From Virgibacillus ndiopensis (lineage in GTDB: Bacteria > Bacillota > Bacilli > Bacillales > Amphibacillaceae), in assembly GCF_900187325.1 (NCBI RefSeq), contig NZ_FZMZ01000004.1, positions 124,001 through 188,000 of the forward strand: DNA of 64,000 bases, read 5' to 3'. The notes beneath the pieces were generated by a model, which did no database searches, had not been told where the DNA came from, and worked only from the letters and a program-made list of their open reading frames with translations. Positions 17,770 to 26,046 of the stretch are shown one piece after another. A program made the position numbers and the translations under genes. Numbering within the stretch: position 1 is the stretch's first letter; each line of letters starts with the position of its first letter.

Positions 17770-19194
17770 TTACCAAAAATATAAAGTTGCTAAAATAGAT
17801 ACAACCATCATCACAAAACTAGAAACAATTCCAATTATATACTGTTCCCTTCTCTTAAAAATACCAGTTTCATATGCAAAGTAACTGACAGGGGAATGAA
17901 TTGGTAAAATCATTACCCCACCTATAATCATAACTACTAAAAATGCTAATCCAATCGGCGTTATTCCAATTAATTCCGCGTAAGAAATTACAATCGGAAA
18001 AATCACTATTAATGCGGAGGATGGGACAATAAATAAAAGCCTTAGCACAAAAATAAAAAAAGCTATTCCAATTACTTTTACTACAGTCGATGTATCCTGA
18101 GGGAAAATCGCTATTAATTCCTTCGCTAAGGCGTTTGCTGTGCCGTTTGATTCTAATAAAATTCCAATGGAAAAGGAGGAACCCAATAGTAAAAAATTTT
18201 CCCAATCAAAATTTCGAATTGCCTGGTTATCTATTAATCCCAATTTCGGTAGTGAATAAAATACAACAAGGAGCATTGGTGGTAATAAAAGAGGAATTTG
18301 ATCGTGATCAAACAATACCCATGTAAGAATCATAAGCAAGAAACTACCCGTTACAATCCAAAACTTAATCGATAAAGTTTCAGGTTTTTGATCATAGTTA
18401 GAAACAGTATTTTCAATGGCCGTGCTCTCATTAGGAGTTATCCATTTTAAAAATCTCCATACAAATAAATTGACGATGAACATACTGACCCAAAGTGGTG
18501 GAGCCACTTTTATAAACCATTCCATCCACCCTAGATTAGCTATTTGATAATCATCAAACAATTGGGATGCTAAGATCGGAAATCCACCACCAGTGAAGAT
18601 AATCATTGTAGCCTTTTGATTCATCATTCCTATTACATACAAACAATATTTTTTGAATAAACTTTTCTCCGAATAGCCGTAATACTCGTTTAATCTATTG
18701 ATTATAGGTAATAGCATTTTAAAGCGGGCAAATGCAGAGGGCATAAAAATGGGGAGAAGACATATAAAAACAGGTAGTCCAAATATAATAAAATGAGGAC
18801 CACCTTTACTTAGTTTAACTAATACTATAGCAACGGCACGATCAACACCAATTTTCACAAGTGATTGACTGATAATCGTTAGCATGAAAATAAAATAAAG
18901 TGCAGGAGAAAGAAAGCCTACGACCGCTTCTTCAACACTATCAACAAGGTTAAGAATTAGCATACTAGCCAAGATTAGAATACTAATTGCTCCTGTCGGA
19001 ATCGGAGATGTAACCCATAAATAAACCGAAAATACTAACAAACCAATTGTAAGTTGTTGTTCCGTCGAGAAATTTTCCAGAATTGTTGTACTAGCAATTG
19101 GAACAATAGAAATAAAAATGAGCCAAAATATTAGATGATAAATAAATACTTGACCAATCCCTCTTTTCACTATATCTATTAACTGCTTACTCAT
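17770..19194 (-). CDS. SLC13/DASS-family anion carrier (divalent anion:Na+ symporter family)
   Basis: A 474-residue membrane protein with about 11-12 helices. Features are the VYLWVTSPIPTGAISILILASMLIL region (the family's SNG-like hairpin area is less clear), GFLSPALYFIFMLTI, LLPPMLLVVFYSLPKLGLI and IVPSSALIVIFPIV, which fit the SLC13/CitT/DASS fold of dicarboxylate and citrate carriers. Start ATG at 19194 follows GAGGT; the in-frame ATG at 19212 lacks a good site. It carries its own promoter with copy C of the LysR motif, so it is probably co-regulated with tctC and tcuA. It may be a second importer or an antiporter for the same acids. Family assignment is by overall pattern. Confidence 0.75.
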   Translation of the reverse strand: MSKQLIDIVKRGIGQVFIYHLIFWLIFISIVPIASTTILENFSTEQQLTIGLLVFSVYLWVTSPIPTGAISILILASMLILNLVDSVEEAVVGFLSPALYFIFMLTIISQSLVKIGVDRAVAIVLVKLSKGGPHFIIFGLPVFICLLPIFMPSAFARFKMLLPIINRLNEYYGYSEKSLFKKYCLYVIGMMNQKATMIIFTGGGFPILASQLFDDYQIANLGWMEWFIKVAPPLWVSMFIVNLFVWRFLKWITPNESTAIENTVSNYDQKPETLSIKFWIVTGSFLLMILTWVLFDHDQIPLLLPPMLLVVFYSLPKLGLIDNQAIRNFDWENFLLLGSSFSIGILLESNGTANALAKELIAIFPQDTSTVVKVIGIAFFIFVLRLLFIVPSSALIVIFPIVISYAELIGITPIGLAFLVVMIIGGVMILPIHSPVSYFAYETGIFKRREQYIIGIVSSFVMMVVSILATLYFW

Positions 19195-19245
19195 TAATAC
19201 CTCAACATCCAATCCGCTTGTTACTTACCTTCTCTAAATAATTGT

Positions 19246-19251
19246 ATTATA
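19246..19251 (-). promoter_or_regulatory. -10 box of the SLC13-type carrier gene
   Basis: A consensus TATAAT on the minus strand, 52-57 bases before the start codon and 16 bases below the LysR motif copy C. No good -35 is visible, as expected if an activator is needed. Confidence 0.45.
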
Positions 19252-19266
19252 GTAGGATTCATAAAA

Positions 19267-19298
19267 TAAAATATATTATTTTTATGAATAACCATAAA
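19267..19298. promoter_or_regulatory. LysR operator candidate, copy C (SLC13-type carrier upstream)
   Basis: Third copy of the 32-bp motif, ending in the perfect inverted repeat TTATG-N6-CATAA. It lies 73-104 bases before the carrier start codon. Orientation relative to the downstream gene is the same as in copies A and B. Confidence 0.72.
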
Positions 19299-19386
19299 AG
19301 ATATTTATACTAAAACATTAGCTGATTAACAAATGCAGGAATTTTAACAATCAGTCAGTAAAATTATCGTTTTTAATTCTTATCTA

Positions 19387-20064
19387 CTATTTTTTAAACG
19401 TCGTATATTTCAAAACAAACTTCATAAAATCATCAAAGGATGAGAATAATTTTTGCCTCTGATTATACCATTTTCGAACCGTTTCCATTAGCCAAAACGG
19501 TACCGGTTTTCCATCAATTATGTGATAGTAATCTTCATATGCCTTTTTTAAATGCTCCCAGCGAAAATCATTTCCAGGTTGAACATATTCGGAGACATCA
19601 AGAATTTTTGCTCGTCCGTTTTGTAGTAAAATATTTTTTAAATGGATATCACGCGGATTTAATCCCTTTGCACGTATATATTCTCTTGCATCCTCCACGT
19701 CCTTTAACACCTGTTTAGGAATATGCACACCTTGTAAGATGCAGTCAAAAAGCGTTGTTCCTTCCTCGTAACTTAATACGAGGTATTGCTCAGTAGATGC
19801 AAAACAGGTTGAAAAGAAAGATGCATCGCCTAGTTCACGATAAACTTCTGCTTCCGTTTTTATTTTGGAAACCTTATCCTCAGCATAAAGTTTAAATGCA
19901 TAATCTGGAGCGTAAATAGATTGAAATACGGCCGCGTCTGTCCCCACACCAATACACTTCAGACCATCGGCATCACCATGAATGGTTACAGGTTCATTGT
20001 TTGGATTTGAAGAAACGGTGATTTGGGAAAGGGAATGAATAGCTACTTCCCAATTATTATCCAT
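19387..20064 (-). CDS. YrzF/YbdM-like protein kinase domain protein
   Basis: A 225-residue compact kinase-like protein. A glycine-loop-like GVGTDAAVFQS is followed by FKLYAED (candidate ATP-binding Lys), a hinge YLVLSYEEGTTLF, the catalytic loop NPRDIHLKNILL (RDxHxxN form of HRDxxxxN) and KILDVSEY in place of DFG (Asp retained). This layout is seen in the short Bacillus proteins YrzF and YbdM, annotated as serine/threonine kinases. Nothing ties it to the surrounding transport loci; it is flanked by gene-free stretches of about 190 and 275 bases and may be an independent unit. A TATAAT at 20105-20100 (minus) could be its -10 box, without a good -35. Role unknown. Confidence 0.75.
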   Translation of the reverse strand: MDNNWEVAIHSLSQITVSSNPNNEPVTIHGDADGLKCIGVGTDAAVFQSIYAPDYAFKLYAEDKVSKIKTEAEVYRELGDASFFSTCFASTEQYLVLSYEEGTTLFDCILQGVHIPKQVLKDVEDAREYIRAKGLNPRDIHLKNILLQNGRAKILDVSEYVQPGNDFRWEHLKKAYEDYYHIIDGKPVPFWLMETVRKWYNQRQKLFSSFDDFMKFVLKYTTFKK

Positions 20065-20309
20065 ATTAATTCTCCCTTCACTATCTAACCTTTAGAAATA
20101 TTATAGCTAATTTGACCTTCTACTTTCACCTTATAATGGCAAAGTTCTGAATAACTACTTATTCAACATCCCTTAACAAATTAAATTTCTATTTATTCCA
20201 TCAAATTGTCTGACTACCGATAATTTGATTTAAGGTTCTCTTAAAATACTACCCTTTATAATATTTGAAAACTATATTATCCTTTAGATTTTTGTAAAAC
20301 AAATAACAA

Positions 20310-20341
20310 AAACGGTTAAATCATTGCGATTTTAACCGTTT
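20310..20341 (-). terminator. Rho-independent terminator of the MFS gene
   Basis: AAACGGTTAAA pairs with TTTAACCGTTT (11 bp, ten-base loop) and on the minus strand is followed by a T-rich tract (TTTGTTATTTGTTTT). The stem overlaps the MFS stop codon. It ends the MFS transcript. Confidence 0.8.
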
Positions 20342-21602
20342 ATTGTTTGGCGTATCTCCGTTCTGTTGTATGCACAACTTTCAATGTATAAAGCAATAAA
20401 GCGATCACAAGTACCATCACAATAGCAAGAAATAACCATCCAAAAACAAATGTTCCTGTTTTGTCAACGATAGAACCAAAAAGAGGCGGAGCAACAATCA
20501 CCCCTAAAGAGCCTAGCGTAATACTGATTCCACTAGCAATTCCTGATTGTTCTCTTGGTACAAGTTCTGTTGCTGTATTCATCCATATACCATTAAATCC
20601 TGACATACAATACCCAAGGAAAACAGTAACTATCGACATCGTCCAGAAAGAAGTACCAGGTGGTAAAAAAGCAACAATCAGTGACAGTAAGAACGAGATG
20701 AACGAAATAATAATTAGAACAATTATTCGTTTTCCATCAAATAAATGATCACTAATAATTCCCCAAATAATCCGACCAAGGGATCCGCTAACTTCTGAAA
20801 TAACCAACAAAACACCAGATAAAACTAAGCTTATTCCCAGTCGTTCATAAGCGTACAACACAAGGTAAGTGTTTAAAGCCATTTGACCACCATTCAGACC
20901 CATTGCACAGATACTGACAAGAATCAGTGCTTTATTTTTAAACATAGCTGAAATAGATGGCAGTAAGTGCGTCGGTTTATTACTTTTTAAACTTTTCGTA
21001 TTTTTTACAGACGGGGGATCCTTATAAAATAAAAAGGCTATAAACCCAACAACAATTAACAATAAACACGCACTAAGCAATACTGGTCTCCATCCCCATT
21101 CATTAGCGAGAGGCAGTAGCATTAGTGCAGAAAGGGCCGATCCAAACGTGACACCCATTTGTTTAATTCCCATTGCTGTTCCGCGCTTTTTAGAGGTGAA
21201 CCAATAAATAATTCCCCTGTTAGAGGCGGGATGCATGGATCCATAACCAACTCCACCTAAAGTTATTAAGAAAAGTAATACTAAAAACGCAGAGGTAAAC
21301 GTCATCAATAAAAAACTTAGTCCTAAACAAATTGAAAGCATTAACAATACCCGTCTTGACCCTATTAAGTCCGTAAAATACCCCACTGGAATGGAAGCAA
21401 ACGATTGTCCCAAAAATAATGCAGCCGGAAGCATCCCAATTTGCGCCATTGAAAGAGATAAATCCGCACCTATAAGTACTCCAAGCGGTGCTAGGCTCCT
21501 CCCTATAAATGCCACACATACTTGTGCGATAAACAACCACGCTAACATTTTCCAAGGACTAACGTTTTCAAACGAAATCCGCTGTAAATCATTCATATTC
21601 AT
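20340..21602 (-). CDS. Major facilitator superfamily transporter
   Basis: A 420-residue protein with 12 predicted helices. It has the MFS loop signature between helices 2 and 3 (GYFTDLIGSRRVLLML), the proline-glycine segment GGVGYGSMHPASNRGIIYWF and the repeated loop GRIIWGIISDHLFDGKR in the second half. This resembles MFS carriers of organic anions. It is divergent from the GntR regulator and CoA-transferase operon; the 144-base intergenic region contains a strong promoter reading toward gntR, a cre-like site and two inverted repeats, so both sides may be co-regulated. Substrate is unknown; a dicarboxylate used by the CoA-transferase pathway is a guess. The ribosome site before ATG 21602 is weak. 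Confidence 0.88.
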   Translation of the reverse strand: MNMNDLQRISFENVSPWKMLAWLFIAQVCVAFIGRSLAPLGVLIGADLSLSMAQIGMLPAALFLGQSFASIPVGYFTDLIGSRRVLLMLSICLGLSFLLMTFTSAFLVLLFLITLGGVGYGSMHPASNRGIIYWFTSKKRGTAMGIKQMGVTFGSALSALMLLPLANEWGWRPVLLSACLLLIVVGFIAFLFYKDPPSVKNTKSLKSNKPTHLLPSISAMFKNKALILVSICAMGLNGGQMALNTYLVLYAYERLGISLVLSGVLLVISEVSGSLGRIIWGIISDHLFDGKRIIVLIIISFISFLLSLIVAFLPPGTSFWTMSIVTVFLGYCMSGFNGIWMNTATELVPREQSGIASGISITLGSLGVIVAPPLFGSIVDKTGTFVFGWLFLAIVMVLVIALLLYTLKVVHTTERRYAKQ

Positions 21603-21673
21603 TCTCTGATCAACTCTCTTAAATTAGTCGCGAAACAATTCTTTGTCCCGTGGGTTACTATAAATCAGAAACT

Positions 21674-21688
21674 ATGTAATTTTTACAT
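21674..21688. promoter_or_regulatory. Inverted repeat in the MFS/gntR intergenic region
   Basis: ATGTAA-TTT-TTACAT, a perfect 6-bp inverted repeat just upstream of the -35 box of the gntR promoter. It is a candidate operator for the GntR regulator or part of a site controlling the divergent MFS gene. Confidence 0.4.
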
Positions 21689-21690
21689 TG

Positions 21691-21719
21691 TTGACAAAAT
21701 ACTGATAACAATATACTAT
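21691..21719 (+). promoter_or_regulatory. Sigma-A promoter of the gntR-CoA transferase operon
   Basis: -35 TTGACA (21691-21696, consensus) and -10 TACTAT (21714-21719) with a 17-base spacer. An inverted repeat CTGATA-N11-TATCAG (21702-21724) straddles the -10 and is a candidate site for repression by the GntR product. Confidence 0.75.
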
Positions 21720-21722
21720 ATC

Positions 21723-21736
21723 AGAAAACGTTTTCA
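21723..21736. promoter_or_regulatory. cre-like site downstream of the gntR promoter
   Basis: AGAAAACGTTTTCA agrees with the cre consensus at 13 of 14 positions and has a perfectly palindromic core GAAAACGTTTTC. It lies right after the -10 box at the transcription start, the classic position for CcpA repression. Confidence 0.65.
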
Positions 21737-21746
21737 TGTAAAGGAG

Positions 21747-22427
21747 GTGACTTCCATTAGCCCCATTATTAAACCAGAACCACTGCATGTGCAGGCATAT
21801 AAATATATTCAAAATTACCTGTTAGAAAGTGAATTTTCACCTGGGGAACGTCTAACCGAATTAGGCTTAGCTGACATGTTAGGAGTAAGCCGCGGACCAG
21901 TCCGTGAAGCCGTAAGATTATTGATACATGATGGCTTACTGGTTCAAAAAGGTGTACATATATACGTTTTTGATCCAACATTTGACGATGTAATTGACAT
22001 TTACCTTTGTAAAGAAGGATTAGAACCACTTGCAGCAAAATTAGCCGCACAAAACATGACGCAATCTGATCAGGGTACCCTTCTCGACATAATAAACCGT
22101 ACCAATAAGGCTTTAGCGCATGATGAAAAAAGAGACATAGTTAAATTTAATACGGAGTTTCATGATTTAATCATTCAATCTTCAGGTAATACGCAATTAA
22201 TTCAATTTATGAATTTAATACACGCGAAAAATTTGTATATGCGTAACAACATTTTAAGCAACTACGCCCGAAGAGATAATTTTTTTGAGGAACATGTGCG
22301 AATTGCTGATGCTATTGTTAATGGAGATGGAGTTCAAGCAGAGTCTGAAATGAAACAGCATATTCAGAATGATATAAACATGATTGGTACTATTTTTAAA
22401 TCAAAACAAAAGGATGATTCTATATGA
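21747..22427 (+). CDS. GntR-family regulator, FadR/FCD subgroup
   Basis: A regulator of about 223-226 residues. The winged helix is PLHVQAYKYIQNYLLESEFSPGERLTELGLADMLGVSRGPVREAVRLL, followed by an FCD sensor domain with KFNTEFHDLIIQSSGN and the metal/ligand histidines. The start is unusual: the nominal GTG at 21747 is itself the end of a perfect Shine-Dalgarno sequence (AAGGAGGTGA, 21741-21750), and the codon at the proper eight-base distance is ATT at 21756, giving a protein beginning I/M-SPIIKPEP. Its stop overlaps the CoA transferase start (ATGA). It likely represses the operon with a branched acid or CoA ester as effector. Confidence 0.88.
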   Translation: MTSISPIIKPEPLHVQAYKYIQNYLLESEFSPGERLTELGLADMLGVSRGPVREAVRLLIHDGLLVQKGVHIYVFDPTFDDVIDIYLCKEGLEPLAAKLAAQNMTQSDQGTLLDIINRTNKALAHDEKRDIVKFNTEFHDLIIQSSGNTQLIQFMNLIHAKNLYMRNNILSNYARRDNFFEEHVRIADAIVNGDGVQAESEMKQHIQNDINMIGTIFKSKQKDDSI

Positions 22428-23620
22428 GTCAAACATTAGAAGGGTTGAAGGTTTTGGAATTAGGCAGTCTTATTGCAGGACCATTTGCCGGAAGATTAAT
22501 GGCTGAGTTTGGTGCAGATGTTATTAAGGTTGAACCACCTGGTAAAGGTGACCCGCTCCGAGATTGGAGATACATTTACAAAGGTCAATCACTTTGGTGG
22601 AGACTCCAGGCGAGGAATAAAAAATCAATCACCATTGATTTAAAGAAAAAAGAAGGTCAAGAAATAATTAAATCGCTTGCAAAAGAATGCGATATTATTA
22701 TTGAAAACTTTCGCCCAGGAACACTTGAAAAATGGAACATAGGTTATGAACAATTATCTGAAATAAACCCAGGTATTATTATGGTCAGAGTATCTGGGTA
22801 CGGTCAAACAGGACCATATCGCGATAAAGCAGGCTTTGGTAGTGTTGGAGAGTCAATGGGTGGAATCAGACATCTGACTGGATATCCGGACCGGGCGCCC
22901 ACTCGAGCAGGAATTAGTCTTGGGGATTCCTTAGCAGCGATGTATTCTGTCATCGGTGCACTTATGGCCGTTTATCATCGAGATGTAAAAGGAACTGGAG
23001 AAGGTCAAATAGTGGATGTTGCACTATACGAAGCTGTCTTTAGTTTAATGGAAAGTCTGCTCCCCGAGTATGATAAATTCGGTGTAGTTCGCCAAAGGAC
23101 AGGATCTTCTTTACCAGGTATTGCCCCTTCTAATACGTATCAATGTAAAGATGAGAAGTACATTGTTATTGGAGGAAATGGAGATGCCATTTTTAAAAGG
23201 TTAATGTACGCAATTGGGTATCAGGAATTAGCAGAGGATGACAGGTTTTCAAGCAACAAAGGTCGGGCTGAGTACGCAGACTTTCTAGATTCAAAAATAG
23301 AAGCTTGGACTAAAACAGTAAATCTTGAAACTGCTGTACAAGTACTTGACGATGCAAAAGTACCTGCGGGAGCTATCTACAGTATAGAAGATATAGCAAA
23401 AGATCCACAGTATATAGCACGGGAGATGATTCAGAGTGTCAGCCTTGGTAATGACGATTCTTTAAAAATTCCTGGTGTTGTACCTAAGATGAGCAAGACA
23501 CCTGGGGGAACGAGCTGGTTAGGTCCTAATCTCGGTGAACATACTAATCAAATTCTCAAAAAGTTATTAGCATTCGATGAGGAGAAGATTATTAAACTGA
23601 AAAAGGAAGGAGTTATTTAG
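22424..23620 (+). CDS. CaiB/BaiF-family CoA transferase
   Basis: A 398-residue class III CoA transferase. Seen motifs are LKVLELGSLIAGPFAGRLMAEFGADVIKVEPPGKGDPLRDW (N-terminal Rossmann half), KGQEIIKSLAKECDIIIENFRPG, and AGISLGDSLAAMYSVIGAL with the catalytic Asp that forms the aspartyl-CoA intermediate. It would move CoA from a donor such as succinyl-CoA to the substrate acid. ATGA overlap with the regulator and the downstream HMG-CoA-lyase-like gene suggest that it activates the acid that the lyase then cleaves, as in citramalate or 3-hydroxy-3-methylglutarate catabolism. Confidence 0.93.
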   Translation: MSQTLEGLKVLELGSLIAGPFAGRLMAEFGADVIKVEPPGKGDPLRDWRYIYKGQSLWWRLQARNKKSITIDLKKKEGQEIIKSLAKECDIIIENFRPGTLEKWNIGYEQLSEINPGIIMVRVSGYGQTGPYRDKAGFGSVGESMGGIRHLTGYPDRAPTRAGISLGDSLAAMYSVIGALMAVYHRDVKGTGEGQIVDVALYEAVFSLMESLLPEYDKFGVVRQRTGSSLPGIAPSNTYQCKDEKYIVIGGNGDAIFKRLMYAIGYQELAEDDRFSSNKGRAEYADFLDSKIEAWTKTVNLETAVQVLDDAKVPAGAIYSIEDIAKDPQYIAREMIQSVSLGNDDSLKIPGVVPKMSKTPGGTSWLGPNLGEHTNQILKKLLAFDEEKIIKLKKEGVI

Positions 23621-23680
23621 ATTAGTAGATTAGCAAGAAGGGTGCGTCTTGTTCTTAATTTTTAAAGGTAGGTGCTGGAT

Positions 23681-24595
23681 GTGAAACGAATTTTTATTCA
23701 TGATGTTATTACAAGGGATGGACTTCAAAATGAGGAGCAATTTATTCCTACCGATAAAAAAATTGAGTTAATTAACCAATTAAGTAATACAGGATTAGAC
23801 AAAATTGAGGTAACTTCCTTCGTCTCACCGAAGGCAATCCCAAATTTGAGAGATGCAGAAGACGTAATGAAAAAAATCAAGCGAAAGCCTGGAGTTACGT
23901 ACTCTGCCCTAGTACCAAATCTTAAAGGAGCAGAGCGTGCTATTCTCTGTGCAGTAGATGAAATAAATCTTCTAGTTTCTGTTAGTGATACGCATAACCT
24001 TAAAAATATACATCAAACAACCAACCAAACACTTGAAAGCTACAAGGAAGTTATGCGTTTTTTATCCAAGGAAGATATTCTTGTTAATGGTTCACTTGGT
24101 ACATCATTTGGATGTCCCTTTGAAGGGGAAATTCCAGAAGAAAAGGTGCTACGTCTTATTGATCAATATCTTGAGCTGGGTGTCAATGGAATTACCCTGG
24201 CTGATACCACTGGAATGGCAACACCATCACAAGTATACCAATTGTCAACGAACATTTTGAACCACTGGCCAGACCTCCCATTAACTCTTCACTTTCACAA
24301 TACAAGAGGGATGGGTTTAGCAAATGTTATGGAAGGTATACGTGCTGGTGTAATCCGCTTCGATGCTTCATTAGGAGGTTTAGGCGGCTGCCCTTTCGCT
24401 CCAGGAGCAAGTGGAAATATTTGTACAGAGGATTTGGTTCATATGTTGAAATTCATGGGATATGAAATCAGAACAGACCTTGATCAGTTAATTAACGCTG
24501 CAAAATATTTGCAATCAATCTTAACACATGACATTCCAGGACAGATAGTAAAAGCGGGAAAAATAACAGATCTTCATTCTACATCTGAAATTTAG
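23681..24595 (+). CDS. HMG-CoA lyase-family enzyme
   Basis: A 304-residue TIM-barrel lyase. The N-terminus IHDVITRDGLQNEEQF carries the conserved R-D-x-L-Q of HMG-CoA lyases; the metal ligands are in LHFHNTRGMGLANV (H-x-H) and the catalytic Cys loop is GLGGCPFAPGASGNICTEDL. Start GTG at 23681 is eight bases from AAAGGTAGG; another GTG at 23672 overlaps it. The enzyme splits a 3-hydroxy-3-methyl acyl-CoA or related ester (HMG-CoA or citramalyl-CoA) into acetyl-CoA plus a keto product. Its partners are the CoA transferase upstream and the LeuCD-like hydro-lyase downstream. Confidence 0.92.
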   Translation: MKRIFIHDVITRDGLQNEEQFIPTDKKIELINQLSNTGLDKIEVTSFVSPKAIPNLRDAEDVMKKIKRKPGVTYSALVPNLKGAERAILCAVDEINLLVSVSDTHNLKNIHQTTNQTLESYKEVMRFLSKEDILVNGSLGTSFGCPFEGEIPEEKVLRLIDQYLELGVNGITLADTTGMATPSQVYQLSTNILNHWPDLPLTLHFHNTRGMGLANVMEGIRAGVIRFDASLGGLGGCPFAPGASGNICTEDLVHMLKFMGYEIRTDLDQLINAAKYLQSILTHDIPGQIVKAGKITDLHSTSEI

Positions 24596-24609
24596 AAAGG
24601 AGACAGGCA

Positions 24610-26046
24610 ATGGCTCCAAAAACACTTTTTGAAAAAGTTTGGGTAAAACATGTAATTGATACGTCCCTTGATCTACCATTACTTTTCATTGATTTACACT
24701 TAATTCATGATGTCACGTCGCCACAAGCATTTACTTTGCTGAAGGACCAGGGTCGGAAGGTTAGACGGCCAGATTTAACATTTGCATCGGCTGATCACAA
24801 TGTTCCAACCACTGACCGAAACCTAGAATTTAAAGATCTACTTGCAAAAATACAAGTAGAGACGTTAATCAACAATTGTAATGAATTCGATATCACCGTT
24901 TATGACTTAGACCACCCAGATAACGGCATTGTACACATAATTGGACCCGAACTTGGTTTAACTACACCTGGAAAAACCATTGTTTGTGGAGATAGTCACA
25001 CTTCCACACACGGTGCATTTGGTGCTTTTGCATTTGGAATTGGTTCGAGTGAAATCACGCATGTATTGGCTACTCAAACCCTTCCACAAGCTAAACCAAA
25101 AACAATGAACATTCAAATCGAAGGTCAAATGCCTGAAGGAGTTAGTAGCAAGGATATTATTTTGAGCATCATTGGTAAAATTGGTACTCTTGGTGGAGTT
25201 GGTTATGTAGTTGAATTTACGGGAAGTACCGTTAAAAACATGTCTATGGATGAACGGATGACCATTTGTAATATGGTGCTGGAAGCGGGTGCTCGGTCAG
25301 GTATGGTTGCTCCAGACGAAACTACCTTTGCCTATTTGAAGAATCGCAAGTATGTACCTAAAGGTGAAAAGTGGGATGAAGCGGTTGCAAATTGGCGTAA
25401 ACTTTATAGTGACCCTGGAGCTGTTTACGATAAAACAGTAACGATTAACATAGCCGATTTAGCTCCACAAGTAACGTGGGGAACCAATCCTGGTCAAGTT
25501 ACATCAATCGATAAATCTATACCTTCCCCAAACAGTATTACCGATTCCACCAAAAGAACTGCCGCGGAATCAGCTTTAACTTATATGGATTTAATTCCAT
25601 TACTAAATATGAACGAAATAGAAATTGACCGGGTATTTATAGGGTCCTGTACAAATGCTAGAATGGAAGATTTGCGGCTAGCTGCCAAAGTTGCCTATGG
25701 TCACAAAGTTCAAAACAATGTTACAGCATTAGTAGTTCCTGGATCCTATCATATTAAAAGACGTGCTGAACAAGAAGGATTGGACAAAATTTTTATAGAA
25801 TCGGGATTTGAATGGCGAAATCCAGGCTGTAGTATGTGTCCTGGAATGAACCCGGACATCGCTAAACCAGGAGACAGAGTAGCCTCTACCTCTAATCGTA
25901 ACTTTGAAGGTCGCCAGGGAAAGGATGTAAGAACACATCTAGTAAGCCCAGCAATGGCAGCTGCAGCAGCAATAACTGGACATCTAACTGATGTTAGAGA
26001 ATGGAATTATAAAGGAGGGGTGAAAAGAAATGAAGCCTTTTCGTAA
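24610..26046 (+). CDS. leuC: 3-isopropylmalate dehydratase large subunit-like hydro-lyase (LeuC family)
   Basis: A 478-residue aconitase-superfamily large subunit. It shows VCGDSHTSTHGAFGAFAFGIGSSE, the cluster ligands in FIGSCTNARMEDLR and CSMCPGMNPD (CxxC), and RNFEGRQGKDVRTHLVSPAMAAAAAITG. The [4Fe-4S] cluster activates substrate for hydration or dehydration. The small-subunit gene overlaps its end by 17 bases. No leuA or leuB is present and the operon holds acid-catabolic genes, so it is more likely to hydrate an unsaturated diacid such as citraconate or dimethylmaleate (as DmdAB does) than to make leucine. Named by family; substrate is inference. Confidence 0.88.
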   Translation: MAPKTLFEKVWVKHVIDTSLDLPLLFIDLHLIHDVTSPQAFTLLKDQGRKVRRPDLTFASADHNVPTTDRNLEFKDLLAKIQVETLINNCNEFDITVYDLDHPDNGIVHIIGPELGLTTPGKTIVCGDSHTSTHGAFGAFAFGIGSSEITHVLATQTLPQAKPKTMNIQIEGQMPEGVSSKDIILSIIGKIGTLGGVGYVVEFTGSTVKNMSMDERMTICNMVLEAGARSGMVAPDETTFAYLKNRKYVPKGEKWDEAVANWRKLYSDPGAVYDKTVTINIADLAPQVTWGTNPGQVTSIDKSIPSPNSITDSTKRTAAESALTYMDLIPLLNMNEIEIDRVFIGSCTNARMEDLRLAAKVAYGHKVQNNVTALVVPGSYHIKRRAEQEGLDKIFIESGFEWRNPGCSMCPGMNPDIAKPGDRVASTSNRNFEGRQGKDVRTHLVSPAMAAAAAITGHLTDVREWNYKGGVKRNEAFS

